Positions 6,727 to 14,042 of a stretch of 21,046 nucleotides of DNA are shown in pieces. Positions within the stretch are counted from its first letter, which is position 1, and each line of letters begins with the position of its first letter. The notes under the pieces are model-generated. The model had not been told where the DNA came from. It ran no database searches and was given only the letters and a program-made list of their open reading frames with translations. The stretch comes from a virus. The DNA is taken from positions 1-21,046 of the IMG/VR virus record IMGVR_UViG_3300024346_000620. One strand, given 5' to 3'. The position numbers and the translations under genes were made by a program.

Positions 6727-7170
6727 TTATATATCTCTGAATTTCAACGTATCTAAGATAAATTCTTTGGAGAAACGTTTCAAAACATCGAAGTCAGTAG
6801 GTGTATCCTCTACACGCTCAAGTATTCCACTACTCCTGTTTAATATCCATCCATCCACAACACATATAAGGTATATATCACCGTATAGTAAATCGTGTAT
6901 TAATAAAAGTTCAGGATCTTTATCTGGACACGCATGGCATACAGTATGGAAACAACATAGACCGTTTCCACTGTTAGTATAAAATCCTTCACTGATATAT
7001 TCCCATACATCAGGCCAAGTAGTAGGATTATCATAGTTAAATCCTTGACTATGGTATTTTAAACTTTTCCACCAATCTACAACTTCTTGTAGGTTAGTTT
7101 CTGTGAAATTGTTTTTAAGTTCTAGTCTTTTCTGGCGCCACTCATAAAGAAGTGTCGATTTGTCACTCAT
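6727..7170 (-). CDS. Conserved-looking hypothetical protein (147 aa)
   Basis: Family not recognised with certainty. It is Trp-rich (WRQKR, WWKSL, WPDVWEYI) with a Cys/His cluster CCFHTVCHAC at about residues 72-81, then a hydrophobic strand (GDIYLICVVDGWILN). Cys followed by His on a later strand would fit a papain/transglutaminase-like fold, or the cluster could bind zinc; both are inference. It begins immediately after the stop of the fibre-like gene (TAA then ATG, no gap), so it is co-transcribed and probably translationally coupled. Function unknown; a chaperone or accessory for the upstream virion protein is one possibility. Confidence 0.65.
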   Translation of the reverse strand: MSDKSTLLYEWRQKRLELKNNFTETNLQEVVDWWKSLKYHSQGFNYDNPTTWPDVWEYISEGFYTNSGNGLCCFHTVCHACPDKDPELLLIHDLLYGDIYLICVVDGWILNRSSGILERVEDTPTDFDVLKRFSKEFILDTLKFRDI

Positions 7171-9174
7171 TTACATTGACCATCTTTTTATTGTATAACT
7201 AATTTCAGTTGTATAGGTTGCATCCTGTATAAAGTGTATTATTAATTCGTCATTTTCAACTTTAACATCGAATGAAATATTAGAAAATTCTACTTCCGGT
7301 GCCACTGGTGGCGCAGGTACCGCTGGCGGTTCAGGATACAATGGGTTAGGATACATCTCTGCGATATTATCTGTATTAAAATCCTGCCACAATTCAGTAC
7401 TTTCGTCTGTTAATTTAACTTGATTCACACCATGTGGATAACCATTAATTACTTTCATAGTTCCTGTACGAAGGAATAAATTACCCTCTACTGTACTTTC
7501 TTGCTTTAATGAGTAATCAATAAAGTATGTACTGCATGTATCAACATGATATTTTAAGAATGTATCTGCTGTAATTTCAAATGTTTTCTTAAACAAACTA
7601 GAACGTTTGCCGCTATGGTGGGAATGTGATGAAAGATGCTGGTCTGCAAATATTTGATTATATGAGTTCTCTGTTAAAACTTCTACATTTCTGCGGGATC
7701 TTGCATAAAATGGTGCCTCAAATTCTGGTACATCTATATAGCCAACATCTATTGTGTCAGCAAAATCTACATCTGATGGACTACCAATTAATGTTTTAGT
7801 ATAATAATATTCTCTATGCTTATTACTATAGTTATATAGTGTGTAATCATTTGCTCCTGCTTTATCACGTTCATTAATAAAAATAGTAGCACTGTTTGAT
7901 ACTAAGTCTGGTAATGCCCACATTAATTGAAACTCTAATAAGTTCAATGATGCTAATGCATCGGATGTATATACTGGTAATGTAGTATCATCATATCTAT
8001 AGTAGTTATTAATTTCTTCTAGTGACATTGAAGATAAATCAGAACCAAGAGGCACCGTTGCAACTCTAGGAGATAGAAAATCAAACTCTGATAAAACAAG
8101 CGACAATCCATTCTGTATATCTCGACTATAATCTATGTAGTAGTCATTATTTATAAGTGGCGTCCCATCACTTCTAAGAGTTGGAGTTGAAAGTGGAGTT
8201 ACATCAAGATCCTGTGTATCAATATCAGTTGTATGAAATTGAAAATCTTGATTACCCGTACCCAACTGCTGCCATTCGCCTACATTATTTCTATACCAAT
8301 AGGTAACTCTGTCAGGCCCAGTGATCACTGCTACATCACCATTTCCACCAAAACTGTCTAATGGTTGAACTGGTGTTGTTGTATAATCTATATTTACGTT
8401 AAGTGGATGATAATCAAGAATGTAATCTATAACTTCAGGAACCCATTCAGAATTATCCCACTTGAATAATCCAAAATTTGATTTATTCATATAAGTTGAT
8501 TTATCATTGGGAGCAATGTCTTGGGACGGCATCGCATCATTATGTTTCATATACAAGGAAGTTATAGTTACATCCCTTACAGAATCATATACTACTGATG
8601 TTACAGTGCCTTGCGTATAATCTTCAACCCCAATGACTTCTAATACTTCGCCATCTCCATTTAATGGGCCAAGTGCAAGTGATGTAAACTGTAAATTTAT
8701 ATCATTTGATGGTGCGCCCATAGTTCTGTATTCAGTATTCCCAATCTTTTTTATAATATATGTTTTTCCAGGATCAATTTCAGATGATGGAATTCGATGG
8801 TCATCATATAAAAATCTCTTTAAATAAATTGTTTCGCCAGGAGATAGATTTACATTGCCTTCCCATTCTACATTTTGTAAGTAAAAATGCATTGCTTCAA
8901 TTAACGCATTAACGTCTTGAATATTTCTTATTACTAAATCTTCATCGATTTTTAAACCAGGTTCGGGATTATCATTGCTATCCAACCAAGTTTGTATAAC
9001 TGCATGAGCATTTGCAAATGTATCAAATTGAACTTCATCAATTGCATCATCTACACCAACGAACAATTGGTTAGTATCTATAGTGAAACCCATTTCACCT
9101 GTTTCTAATGTATCAACGCCTATTTCCTCACGGAGGCCGCGTCTTAGTAGAATTTTTACGTTTGTTATTGCCAT
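7171..9174 (-). CDS. Fibre-like virion structural protein (667 aa)
   Basis: The first about 43 residues (LLRRGL....V..LETGEMGFTIDTNQLFVG) match the N-terminal attachment motif common in phage tail fibres and major-tropism-determinant-like proteins. The body is beta-rich, with many Asp, Tyr and Thr. A His-rich patch (HLSSHSHHSGKR) lies about 150 residues before the C-terminus and a Pro-rich linker (PEPPAVPAPPVAPEVEF) near the end precedes a short beta-rich terminal domain. Inferred role: baseplate- or virion-attached adhesin or a component joining to one. Start ATG at 9174 has GGAG nine bases upstream, and a late promoter lies at 9199-9206. The N-terminal motif is shared with the 405-aa protein at 14471-15688. 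Confidence 0.7.
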   Translation of the reverse strand: MAITNVKILLRRGLREEIGVDTLETGEMGFTIDTNQLFVGVDDAIDEVQFDTFANAHAVIQTWLDSNDNPEPGLKIDEDLVIRNIQDVNALIEAMHFYLQNVEWEGNVNLSPGETIYLKRFLYDDHRIPSSEIDPGKTYIIKKIGNTEYRTMGAPSNDINLQFTSLALGPLNGDGEVLEVIGVEDYTQGTVTSVVYDSVRDVTITSLYMKHNDAMPSQDIAPNDKSTYMNKSNFGLFKWDNSEWVPEVIDYILDYHPLNVNIDYTTTPVQPLDSFGGNGDVAVITGPDRVTYWYRNNVGEWQQLGTGNQDFQFHTTDIDTQDLDVTPLSTPTLRSDGTPLINNDYYIDYSRDIQNGLSLVLSEFDFLSPRVATVPLGSDLSSMSLEEINNYYRYDDTTLPVYTSDALASLNLLEFQLMWALPDLVSNSATIFINERDKAGANDYTLYNYSNKHREYYYTKTLIGSPSDVDFADTIDVGYIDVPEFEAPFYARSRRNVEVLTENSYNQIFADQHLSSHSHHSGKRSSLFKKTFEITADTFLKYHVDTCSTYFIDYSLKQESTVEGNLFLRTGTMKVINGYPHGVNQVKLTDESTELWQDFNTDNIAEMYPNPLYPEPPAVPAPPVAPEVEFSNISFDVKVENDELIIHFIQDATYTTEISYTIKRWSM

Positions 9175-9191
9175 TTCGTGTAACTCCTAGA

Positions 9192-9881
9192 TTACATGTA
9201 TTTATCAAAATAGTCTTGAACCTTAGTAGCCCATAACAATGAATACTTGTCAAATTCTTCACCTTCTACAACAAATTCTTGATAATTTCCTAGATTATCT
9301 GCTTCAGCATCCCACCCAATCATCATAATAACAATAGTGCGTATATCAGTGCCATACAATTCATTATGTGCTGCTGCATATGCTGCACCTTGCAAGAAGT
9401 AATCATCAATCCATGCACGTTTTTTAGGCTTGCGTGTTGTTTTGAAATCGATAATTGCTTGTTGTCCTTTGTATACGCCAATACAATCTGCAGTACCAGC
9501 ATACAATCCTGGGTAGTATAATGGAACTTCAGTTCCCCATACTTCACTGATCTTACTAAGACCATCTTTGATAACAATATCTGATAGTTCTTTAGCCATC
9601 TGATGTATGAGGTTTGATCCACTTGGTCTATCTTCTTCAAGTATAAACTTTTCTAAGTGTAAGTGTACTTGCGTACCAATGCCAGTAGCAAGGTTCATAA
9701 TACGATTTGCCTCTTCATTTCCGACACGTTTTCGCCATTCATGTAACGCAGTTTTATCAGCAAGTGCACTCAAAACTGTCGTGACACTTGGTAAGGGCTT
9801 ACCCTCAGGCGTTTGATAATGACGAGACCCGTCTAGATTCACACGTGATAGGGGAGCATAGGTATAAGTTTCTTTTAACAT
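9192..9881 (-). CDS. PD-(D/E)XK nuclease (RecB/MGME1-like exonuclease)
   Basis: 229 aa. The PD-(D/E)XK core is readable: GTQVHLHLEKF (69-79) gives the conserved His/Glu helix, GTEVPLY (116-122) a Glu, GTADCIG (129-135) the metal-binding D132, IIDFKTT (143-149) the D145-x-K147 pair, and YFLQGAAYA (161-169) the Q/Y helix. Such phage enzymes usually degrade single-stranded or recombination-intermediate DNA and act in replication or recombination; the exact substrate is unknown. The ATG at 9881 has no Shine-Dalgarno and lies six bases after a TATAAT box, so the mRNA may be leaderless. Its last codons and stop (encoding DKYM) coincide with the late promoter of the next gene. Confidence 0.85.
   Translation of the reverse strand: MLKETYTYAPLSRVNLDGSRHYQTPEGKPLPSVTTVLSALADKTALHEWRKRVGNEEANRIMNLATGIGTQVHLHLEKFILEEDRPSGSNLIHQMAKELSDIVIKDGLSKISEVWGTEVPLYYPGLYAGTADCIGVYKGQQAIIDFKTTRKPKKRAWIDDYFLQGAAYAAAHNELYGTDIRTIVIMMIGWDAEADNLGNYQEFVVEGEEFDKYSLLWATKVQDYFDKYM
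9199..9206 (-). promoter_or_regulatory. Late promoter (GATAAATA) for the 667-aa fibre-like gene
   Basis: Minus strand GATAAATACATG, 25 bp upstream of the ATG at 9174. It is embedded in the final codons of the nuclease gene. Confidence 0.8.
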
Positions 9882-9887
9882 AGTTTT

Positions 9888-9916
9888 ATTATACTACACT
9901 TTCATGCAAATTGCAA
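9888..9916 (-). promoter_or_regulatory. Sigma70-like promoter for the nuclease gene, leaderless layout
   Basis: Minus strand: TTGCAA (9911-9916), 17-bp spacer, TATAAT (9888-9893), then AAAACT and the ATG at 9881. Transcription normally starts about 7 bases after the -10 box, that is at or next to the A of the ATG. Confidence 0.8.
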
Positions 9917-9970
9917 GTCTTTATTTACTATAATACCGTTATATAGAAATTCTTATCAAATTCCAAGAAA

Positions 9971-10000
9971 AAACGTAAGAGAATTAATTCTCTTACGTTT
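9971..10000 (-). terminator. Terminator: perfect 30-bp palindrome after 10027-10509
   Basis: Arms AAACGTAAGAGAATT and AATTCTCTTACGTTT are perfectly complementary; on the minus strand further T residues follow. It lies 26 nt beyond the stop at 10027 and closes the operon that begins at 11844. The symmetrical sequence could also work on the plus strand. Confidence 0.8.
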
Positions 10001-10026
10001 CAATATGTTATAATTTTTTAAATTAA

Positions 10027-10509
10027 TTACAAATGTTTCTTCAATTCCTCAATCATTGTTGACTTTGTATGTCTACGATCCAGTTGAACGCCTAGATTTT
10101 CATCTGCCCATATGTCTATTTCTTTTTTAGTCATAGACATAAAATCAGGAGTAGTTTTTACTTTTTTACTATTTTTAGTTTCTACTATTAGACTTGCTGA
10201 ATTTGTATCGACTGTAATTGGTGCAACAGTTTCTACTACCGCATCTTTTACTTTTTCTTCAACTGCAATTTGAATTTGTTCTTTTTCTTTTTTAAGTTTT
10301 TCCGCTTCTGCCTGCGCCTCTGCAATTAATGCTGCATTTTCTCTTGCTGCTTTATTTATAAGTGTCTCTCTGCGTCTTTCTGCAACTTCCGGAGATAACT
10401 TTTTCAGTACTTCTTCAGTTGAATCATTCTCAATAGATTTAAGTAAATCTTTCATTTCTTTCTTAGAAACTACTTTCGGTTCTTTACCGCCTTTAATAAT
10501 AAGTGGCAT
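10027..10509 (-). CDS. Hypothetical protein with coiled coil and small C-terminal domain (160 aa)
   Basis: Not assigned to a family. Residues about 15-90 are Lys/Glu/Ala-rich and predicted helical or coiled coil (NAALIAEAQAEAEKLKKEK). A low-complexity linker follows, and the last about 35 residues (MTKKEIDIWADENLGVQLDR... ending EELKKHL) look like a HeH/LEM- or SAP-type helix-hairpin fold, often used for nucleic-acid or protein binding. Third gene of the 11844-10027 operon; its ATG overlaps the preceding stop by one base (TAATG) and has GGAG upstream. Size and charge would suit a prohead-core or scaffold-type protein, but this is inference. Confidence 0.6.
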   Translation of the reverse strand: MPLIIKGGKEPKVVSKKEMKDLLKSIENDSTEEVLKKLSPEVAERRRETLINKAARENAALIAEAQAEAEKLKKEKEQIQIAVEEKVKDAVVETVAPITVDTNSASLIVETKNSKKVKTTPDFMSMTKKEIDIWADENLGVQLDRRHTKSTMIEELKKHL

Positions 10510-10829
10510 TATTTTATTCTCCTTGATGTTGCTTTAGTAGCGAGTTTTTTAACAGTATCTCTAGAATCATCATCGTTATTTGATGTGGGGGCAAACTCTA
10601 GATCAATACTATTTAAACTTGCATTATTAACATATTTACTATTTGATAATATATCAATTAAACTTTCAGCGGTCATTGAATGACCTAAATCATTTAATTC
10701 ACGTACCATTATATCAGTTCCAATGGTATTAATATCATTCGCTTTTAAGCGAACAAGATATACATTTATATCATTAATAAGTTGTGACTTATAATTTTCA
10801 TTTTCGCTTAAAAGTGTTGAAATTTTCAT
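10509..10829 (-). CDS. Conserved-looking hypothetical protein (106 aa)
   Basis: Mostly helical by composition: an N-terminal helix, then KANDINTIGTDIMVRELNDLG, which resembles a small helical domain seen in marine T4-like phages (recalled only). The C-terminus is basic (KKLATKATSRRIK). It starts four bases after the stop of the 336-aa gene and overlaps the next gene, so the three genes form one unit. No enzymatic motif visible. Confidence 0.55.
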   Translation of the reverse strand: MKISTLLSENENYKSQLINDINVYLVRLKANDINTIGTDIMVRELNDLGHSMTAESLIDILSNSKYVNNASLNSIDLEFAPTSNNDDDSRDTVKKLATKATSRRIK

Positions 10830-10833
10830 ATTA

Positions 10834-11844
10834 TTATCTCTTTGCTCTGCCTAGAGGTTCATCATCAGGTCCAGATGCTGCTTCATCGCCGCCTGCAAAA
10901 TCTACTTCGACATCATTTTCGAAATCATCTTGCATATCACCGCCGATTACATCACCAGCAGACATATCATCTGATGGTTTTTCACCATTTAAAACCAAAA
11001 CTGCATCATTTACAGCATCTTTTGTTGAACGTGCTTGTCCTAGTAATCCTGCTACTGCATCATTTACTGCGTCTTTAAATGCTGCTGCATTGTCTGTGCC
11101 GTGCGAATATGCCATTTCGTCTGTAAGTGGACCAAGTTGATCGTTTTGCAGTTTACCTAATTTTTCAATCATATCCTGTAGTTCATCCACCATACCACGT
11201 GCTGCCATCAAAACTTCTGCTTCTGCTGCATCGCTTTCAAGCAACGTATTAAGTTGTGCTAGTAGGCCTTCTTCTAATTTTTCTCTTTTCATTGTATATT
11301 CCTTTGGCTCTTCATATGAATTTTCATATTTTTTAACATTATTTTCATATGATGGCACATCACCTTCGTTTGTTTTTTCTGCTTTTGACGCATGTACTGC
11401 TTTACGCTGTGCATCTGATTTGTATTTACCCTCAGTTGCCACTGATTCATTCTTTAAGAATGCCGGTTTATCATCTGACTTATCGTCTGGTGTGCCATTG
11501 TCATCCATTGGCATCTTACCGTCGCCTTTGGCTTTCTTCTTAGCCGGCGCTTTGCCTTTTTTCTTTGCATCTTGATATGCTTTCAAACCTGCTGGCAATT
11601 CACCTTCAGCAACGTGTGCTTTTAGCAGTGATTTGATTGTTTCAATCATAAGCATGTTTTCGACATATGCACGATCCTGATGGTCTGCTGTCATTTCACG
11701 CTTTTGTGCTTCTAATTGTGCTTTCGCTTCTCTTAGTGATTCAAGATCACCATCTACTTCATAACCAAAGTTACTTTTCATATACTCATTCATTTTTGAA
11801 GAGATAGCAACTGGGTTAGAGTTGTAAAAAATTGTTTTTCTCAT
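10834..11844 (-). CDS. Hypothetical acidic/helical phage protein (336 aa), possible virion or prohead-core component
   Basis: Family not recognised. The N-terminal about 90 residues are helical (SLREAKAQLEAQKREM). A Lys/Ala-rich stretch (KKKGKAPAKKKAKGDGK, around 94-110) precedes an acidic low-complexity segment, then a second helical part (about 190-290) and a strongly acidic Asp/Gly-rich tail ending in a basic RAKR. Alternating basic and acidic low-complexity zones are typical of scaffold or core proteins in T4-like heads, but the sequence does not prove this. ATG at 11844; GGGG lies eight bases upstream and the late promoter at 11878-11885. First gene of a three-gene unit ending at the 9971-10000 terminator. 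Confidence 0.55.
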   Translation of the reverse strand: MRKTIFYNSNPVAISSKMNEYMKSNFGYEVDGDLESLREAKAQLEAQKREMTADHQDRAYVENMLMIETIKSLLKAHVAEGELPAGLKAYQDAKKKGKAPAKKKAKGDGKMPMDDNGTPDDKSDDKPAFLKNESVATEGKYKSDAQRKAVHASKAEKTNEGDVPSYENNVKKYENSYEEPKEYTMKREKLEEGLLAQLNTLLESDAAEAEVLMAARGMVDELQDMIEKLGKLQNDQLGPLTDEMAYSHGTDNAAAFKDAVNDAVAGLLGQARSTKDAVNDAVLVLNGEKPSDDMSAGDVIGGDMQDDFENDVEVDFAGGDEAASGPDDEPLGRAKR

Positions 11845-11877
11845 GGTATTTGCCCCAATACATAAAGTTATATTATG

Positions 11878-11885
11878 TATTTATC
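11878..11885 (-). promoter_or_regulatory. Late promoter (GATAAATA) for the 11844-10027 operon
   Basis: Minus strand GATAAATACATAAT, 34 bp upstream of the ATG at 11844, in the short gap after the 208-aa gene. Confidence 0.8.
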
Positions 11886-11906
11886 TTTTTAGTTTCATTT
11901 TCTAAT

Positions 11907-12533
11907 TTACTTAATCGACTCATATATAGATTTTATACTACGTTTGGCACTTCCTGCTTCTGATTTTGCTCTAGTGAATCTTGCTTCAGAAATATTCATT
12001 TTACTAATATCTTTACGCTTTTTTGCTTTGGCATATGAATCTTTGAACTGAATAGCATCAAAATAAAATTTTTCAAATATTGCGTTACTTGCCATTATTT
12101 TTGTTAACTCTGGTGAGTTTATTTTTTTACCAGAATTCATATGTTTCGTAATAACATATGCAGTCTCATATAAACAAATGTTCTCAAACAATGTATCATT
12201 TGAGCGATTGTCTCTAATATCATAAAACCCTTCATCTGTTTTTTCAACACTAAACATTCCTACTTTTACACCTTTTGGTATCTTCGTAGACTCATTCATT
12301 GTTGTTGCAACCTTTTTACTAACATTTGCACTTGCATTATTAAATGCACTCATAATGTTTTCCATTGCTTTGATATCTTCAGTTTTGACACCGTGTGATA
12401 CATCTATATGCCCAGAATCTGCCATTACTTGTTTTTCATAGGCGACTTGTTCTTTTAATGCAGTTTTGTCACCGTTAAGTGCCTTCATTAAATTAGACAT
12501 TGCATTCACATCTTGTTTACTAGGTGCTGTCAT
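11907..12533 (-). CDS. Hypothetical protein with internal N-terminal repeat (208 aa)
   Basis: No family recognised. Residues 7-19 (QDVNAMSNLMKAL) and about 51-65 (TEDIKAMENIMSAFN) are similar, so a short helical unit appears duplicated. The middle (KVGMFSVEKTDEGFYDIRDNRSNDTLFENICLYETA, written here only for its start) is beta-rich, and the C-terminus is Lys/Arg-rich (SEAGSAKRSIKSIYESIK). Start ATG at 12533 has a strong CGGAGG. It is the last gene of the unit beginning at 13849, with no hairpin seen after it. Confidence 0.55.
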   Translation of the reverse strand: MTAPSKQDVNAMSNLMKALNGDKTALKEQVAYEKQVMADSGHIDVSHGVKTEDIKAMENIMSAFNNASANVSKKVATTMNESTKIPKGVKVGMFSVEKTDEGFYDIRDNRSNDTLFENICLYETAYVITKHMNSGKKINSPELTKIMASNAIFEKFYFDAIQFKDSYAKAKKRKDISKMNISEARFTRAKSEAGSAKRSIKSIYESIK

Positions 12534-12544
12534 TTTGTCCTCCG

Positions 12545-12739
12545 TTAGTTGACTCTATATCCACGTAGTGTTGGTACTAACACGCCCTTATGTACTAATT
12601 TATCAGCAATAATTACTGAGCGGTCACTTAATTGAGATTCATTAACATATTCATTTTCCGAAAAAAACTGGTTTAATAAATCACTTTCTTCTTCGGTGAT
12701 CATAACATAAATGCCACCTAAAACTTCTTGTAATTTCAT
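12545..12739 (-). CDS. Small protein with winged-helix-like C-terminus (64 aa)
   Basis: A helix (EEESDLLNQFF) is followed by LSDRSVIIADKLVHKGVL and a strand-turn-strand VPTLRGYRVN, the pattern of a helix-turn-helix with a wing. It could bind DNA or simply be a small structural adapter; the assignment is tentative. Start ATG at 12739 has AAAAGGAG. It sits 11-12 bases from both neighbours in the 13849-11907 unit. Confidence 0.5.
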   Translation of the reverse strand: MKLQEVLGGIYVMITEEESDLLNQFFSENEYVNESQLSDRSVIIADKLVHKGVLVPTLRGYRVN

Positions 12740-12751
12740 TTTAAACTCCTT

Positions 12752-13309
12752 TTATTTATTGAGTTTATTTAATAGACTTCTAAACTGTTGTGCTGTTTTT
12801 GGATCATTGGCAAGTGCACTAACAGACTTAGCTTGTTGTGACATTGCAAAACGCTGTACAGGTGTCAATGCTTTGCCTTGCTCGGCTCTATCTAGTGCTT
12901 TCGCTGCTTGTTGGCCGCTAATGCCGCCCAAAGCTTGCTTGCCCAATCGTTGCATTGCTTGTGCTTTCTTTGACATTGTAGAAGGATCAGCATCTGCATC
13001 AGCACCTTGTTGTTGTTGTGCTTGTGCCTGCTGCACACCCTTCATTTCGCCTGGTGTTAATGAAGTACGAGTGCCTTGTGATCCTGTTGAATATGCTTCA
13101 TCAATATTAAGACCCAGAACCTCTTTAGCGGCATCTTCATTTCTATCACGTAATGCCCTCATTAATTCAACATACTTACCGAAATCAAGAGTTTTCATTC
13201 GTTTACGGACATCATCATCGCTCGATCCAACTAAATCTGCGATACCAGTCAATCTTGTATTATAAGTTTCAGTGACCATTGCGTTTTCTATACTATCTTT
13301 TAATCCCAT
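12752..13309 (-). CDS. Hypothetical Gln/Ala-rich protein (185 aa)
   Basis: No family recognised. The N-terminal about 75 residues are helical and charged. A Gln-rich linker (KGVQQAQAQQQQGADADADP, around 90-110) follows, and the C-terminal half is Ala/Gln/Lys-rich and helical (LGGISGQQAAKALDRAEQGK). Such composition is common in phage scaffold or core proteins, but that is only suggestive. ATG at 13309 with AGAGAAA upstream; seven bases separate it from the stop of the basic 94-aa gene. Confidence 0.5.
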   Translation of the reverse strand: MGLKDSIENAMVTETYNTRLTGIADLVGSSDDDVRKRMKTLDFGKYVELMRALRDRNEDAAKEVLGLNIDEAYSTGSQGTRTSLTPGEMKGVQQAQAQQQQGADADADPSTMSKKAQAMQRLGKQALGGISGQQAAKALDRAEQGKALTPVQRFAMSQQAKSVSALANDPKTAQQFRSLLNKLNK

Positions 13310-13316
13310 TATTTCT

Positions 13317-13601
13317 CTACCTATTCAGCATTTTTAAGCGTTTACTTGCTGGATTCATTCTCTTAGTCATTTTTGATTTTCGTGCCATACGAGAACCCAT
13401 TTTTGCTTTAGTTTTTGCCAATGTAAATCGTTTCTTAACATTCACTGGCTTAAAGCATGCAGTAGGATTAGCAACTGTCTTACCTTTTAATCTACCAGAT
13501 GAACAACGATATTTACGTACTACTTTTTTACCACTACGGGCATAAACAAGTTTTGCTTCATAAAACTCTTCATCAGTTGTTACAATTTCTTCTATAAGCA
13601 T
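13317..13601 (-). CDS. Very basic small protein (94 aa)
   Basis: From about residue 25 to the end it is dominated by Lys and Arg, with KYRCSSGRLKGKTVANPTAC (30-49) carrying two Cys and a C-terminus of the form RKSKMTKRMNPASKRLK. I recall similar proteins from T4-like marine phages but know no function. The charge suits nucleic-acid binding or contact with packaged DNA. Its ATG shares the A of the preceding stop (TAATG) and has AAGGTG upstream. Confidence 0.6.
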   Translation of the reverse strand: MLIEEIVTTDEEFYEAKLVYARSGKKVVRKYRCSSGRLKGKTVANPTACFKPVNVKKRFTLAKTKAKMGSRMARKSKMTKRMNPASKRLKMLNR

Positions 13602-13849
13602 TATATCACCTTAAACACAGAAGTCAATAGTGCAATTAGCAATGTACCAAATAATGTTGAACTTGCCCAAACAACTATCTTTTTTAACTCTGTAAATTGT
13701 TCCTTTGTATCTAATGTTTGACGTTCTACTAATGTTTCTAACCGCCTGATTGAATCATCTAATTTCTTAAATCGTTCATGATTAACTGCTACATGAGTTT
13801 CTAAACTCTGTATCTCAAGTGCTGCTAATTGCGGTTCATTTATAGACAT
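13601..13849 (-). CDS. XhlA-like membrane-anchored coiled-coil protein (82 aa)
   Basis: I place the start at the ATG at 13849 (MSINEPQ), preceded by GGAGAA seven bases upstream. The upstream in-frame ATG at 13885 would put the late promoter (13876-13883) inside the gene. Residues about 20-57 are a charged helix with heptad-like Leu spacing (KKLDDSIRRLETLVERQ), and residues about 58-80 form one transmembrane segment (WASSTLFGTLLIALLTSVF). This length and order match XhlA-type phage membrane proteins, which assist holins. T4-like phages usually carry holin t instead, so this could be a lysis accessory or an unrelated membrane protein. It is the first gene of the late unit ending at 11907. Confidence 0.55.
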   Translation of the reverse strand: MSINEPQLAALEIQSLETHVAVNHERFKKLDDSIRRLETLVERQTLDTKEQFTELKKIVVWASSTLFGTLLIALLTSVFKVI

Positions 13850-13875
13850 CGTTCTTCTCCACGAATTGTTATATG

Positions 13876-13883
13876 TATTTATC
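13876..13883 (-). promoter_or_regulatory. Late promoter (GATAAATA) for the 13849-11907 operon
   Basis: Minus strand GATAAATACATATAAC, 27 bp upstream of the ATG at 13849. Its location decides between the two possible starts of the first gene. Confidence 0.8.
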
Positions 13884-13913
13884 ATTTTAGGTTAGAAGAA
13901 TTATCCACATATA

Positions 13914-13942
13914 AAAAAACCCAGTTTAAAACTGGGTTTTTT
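13914..13942 (-). terminator. Strong Rho-independent terminator after 14043-14432
   Basis: Inverted repeat AAAAAACCCAGTTT / AAACTGGGTTTTTT with one central base, so in RNA a CCCAGT/ACTGGG stem with flanking A and U tracts. It can act in both directions. It lies 100 nt beyond the stop of the 129-aa gene, much further than the 14-30 nt of the other terminators here. Confidence 0.85.
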
Positions 13943-14042
13943 CTTTACATTCACTGCTTAATGGGGTATCTCCACATTCTATTTCATTATGCGAATGATT
14001 CCAAGACCATACTATGTAGTGGGCGCTCATTAGAATGTAGAT
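13943..14042 (-). ncRNA. Structured 3' UTR, candidate small RNA
   Basis: 100-nt stretch between a stop codon and its terminator with no ORF support. On the minus strand CUACAUUCUA (14031-14040) can pair with UAGAAUGUGG (13972-13981) as a 10-bp stem with one G-U pair. Inside it, UCAUU/AAUGA (13994-13998 with 13984-13988) forms a 5-bp hairpin. It does not fit a tRNA cloverleaf. A processed 3'-UTR RNA is inference. Confidence 0.35.

Noticed and set aside
8149-8156. ATTTATAA-type late-promoter lookalike inside the fibre-like gene
   Set aside because: No gene start follows and the match is imperfect.
9323-9640. Second minus-strand frame inside the nuclease gene (105 aa)
   Set aside because: It overlaps the conserved PD-(D/E)XK motifs in another frame and has low-complexity composition.
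10353-10360. TATAAATA (minus strand), an exact match to the T4 late promoter
   Set aside because: It lies inside the 160-aa gene with no gene start at the right distance downstream; chance in AT-rich coding sequence is more likely.
12753-12760. AATAAATA (minus strand) just before the 64-aa gene
   Set aside because: Its expected start site would fall on the Shine-Dalgarno of that gene, removing it; the gene is better explained by the upstream promoter at 13876.
13850-13885. Longer N-terminus (MINTYNNSWRRT) for the XhlA-like gene
   Set aside because: The late promoter at 13876-13883 lies inside this extension and GGAGAA precedes the ATG at 13849.
13943-14042. A tRNA gene in the long intergenic interval
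   Set aside because: No T-arm GTTCRANNC-type consensus, no 7-bp acceptor stem and no CCA end; only a looser hairpin structure is present.
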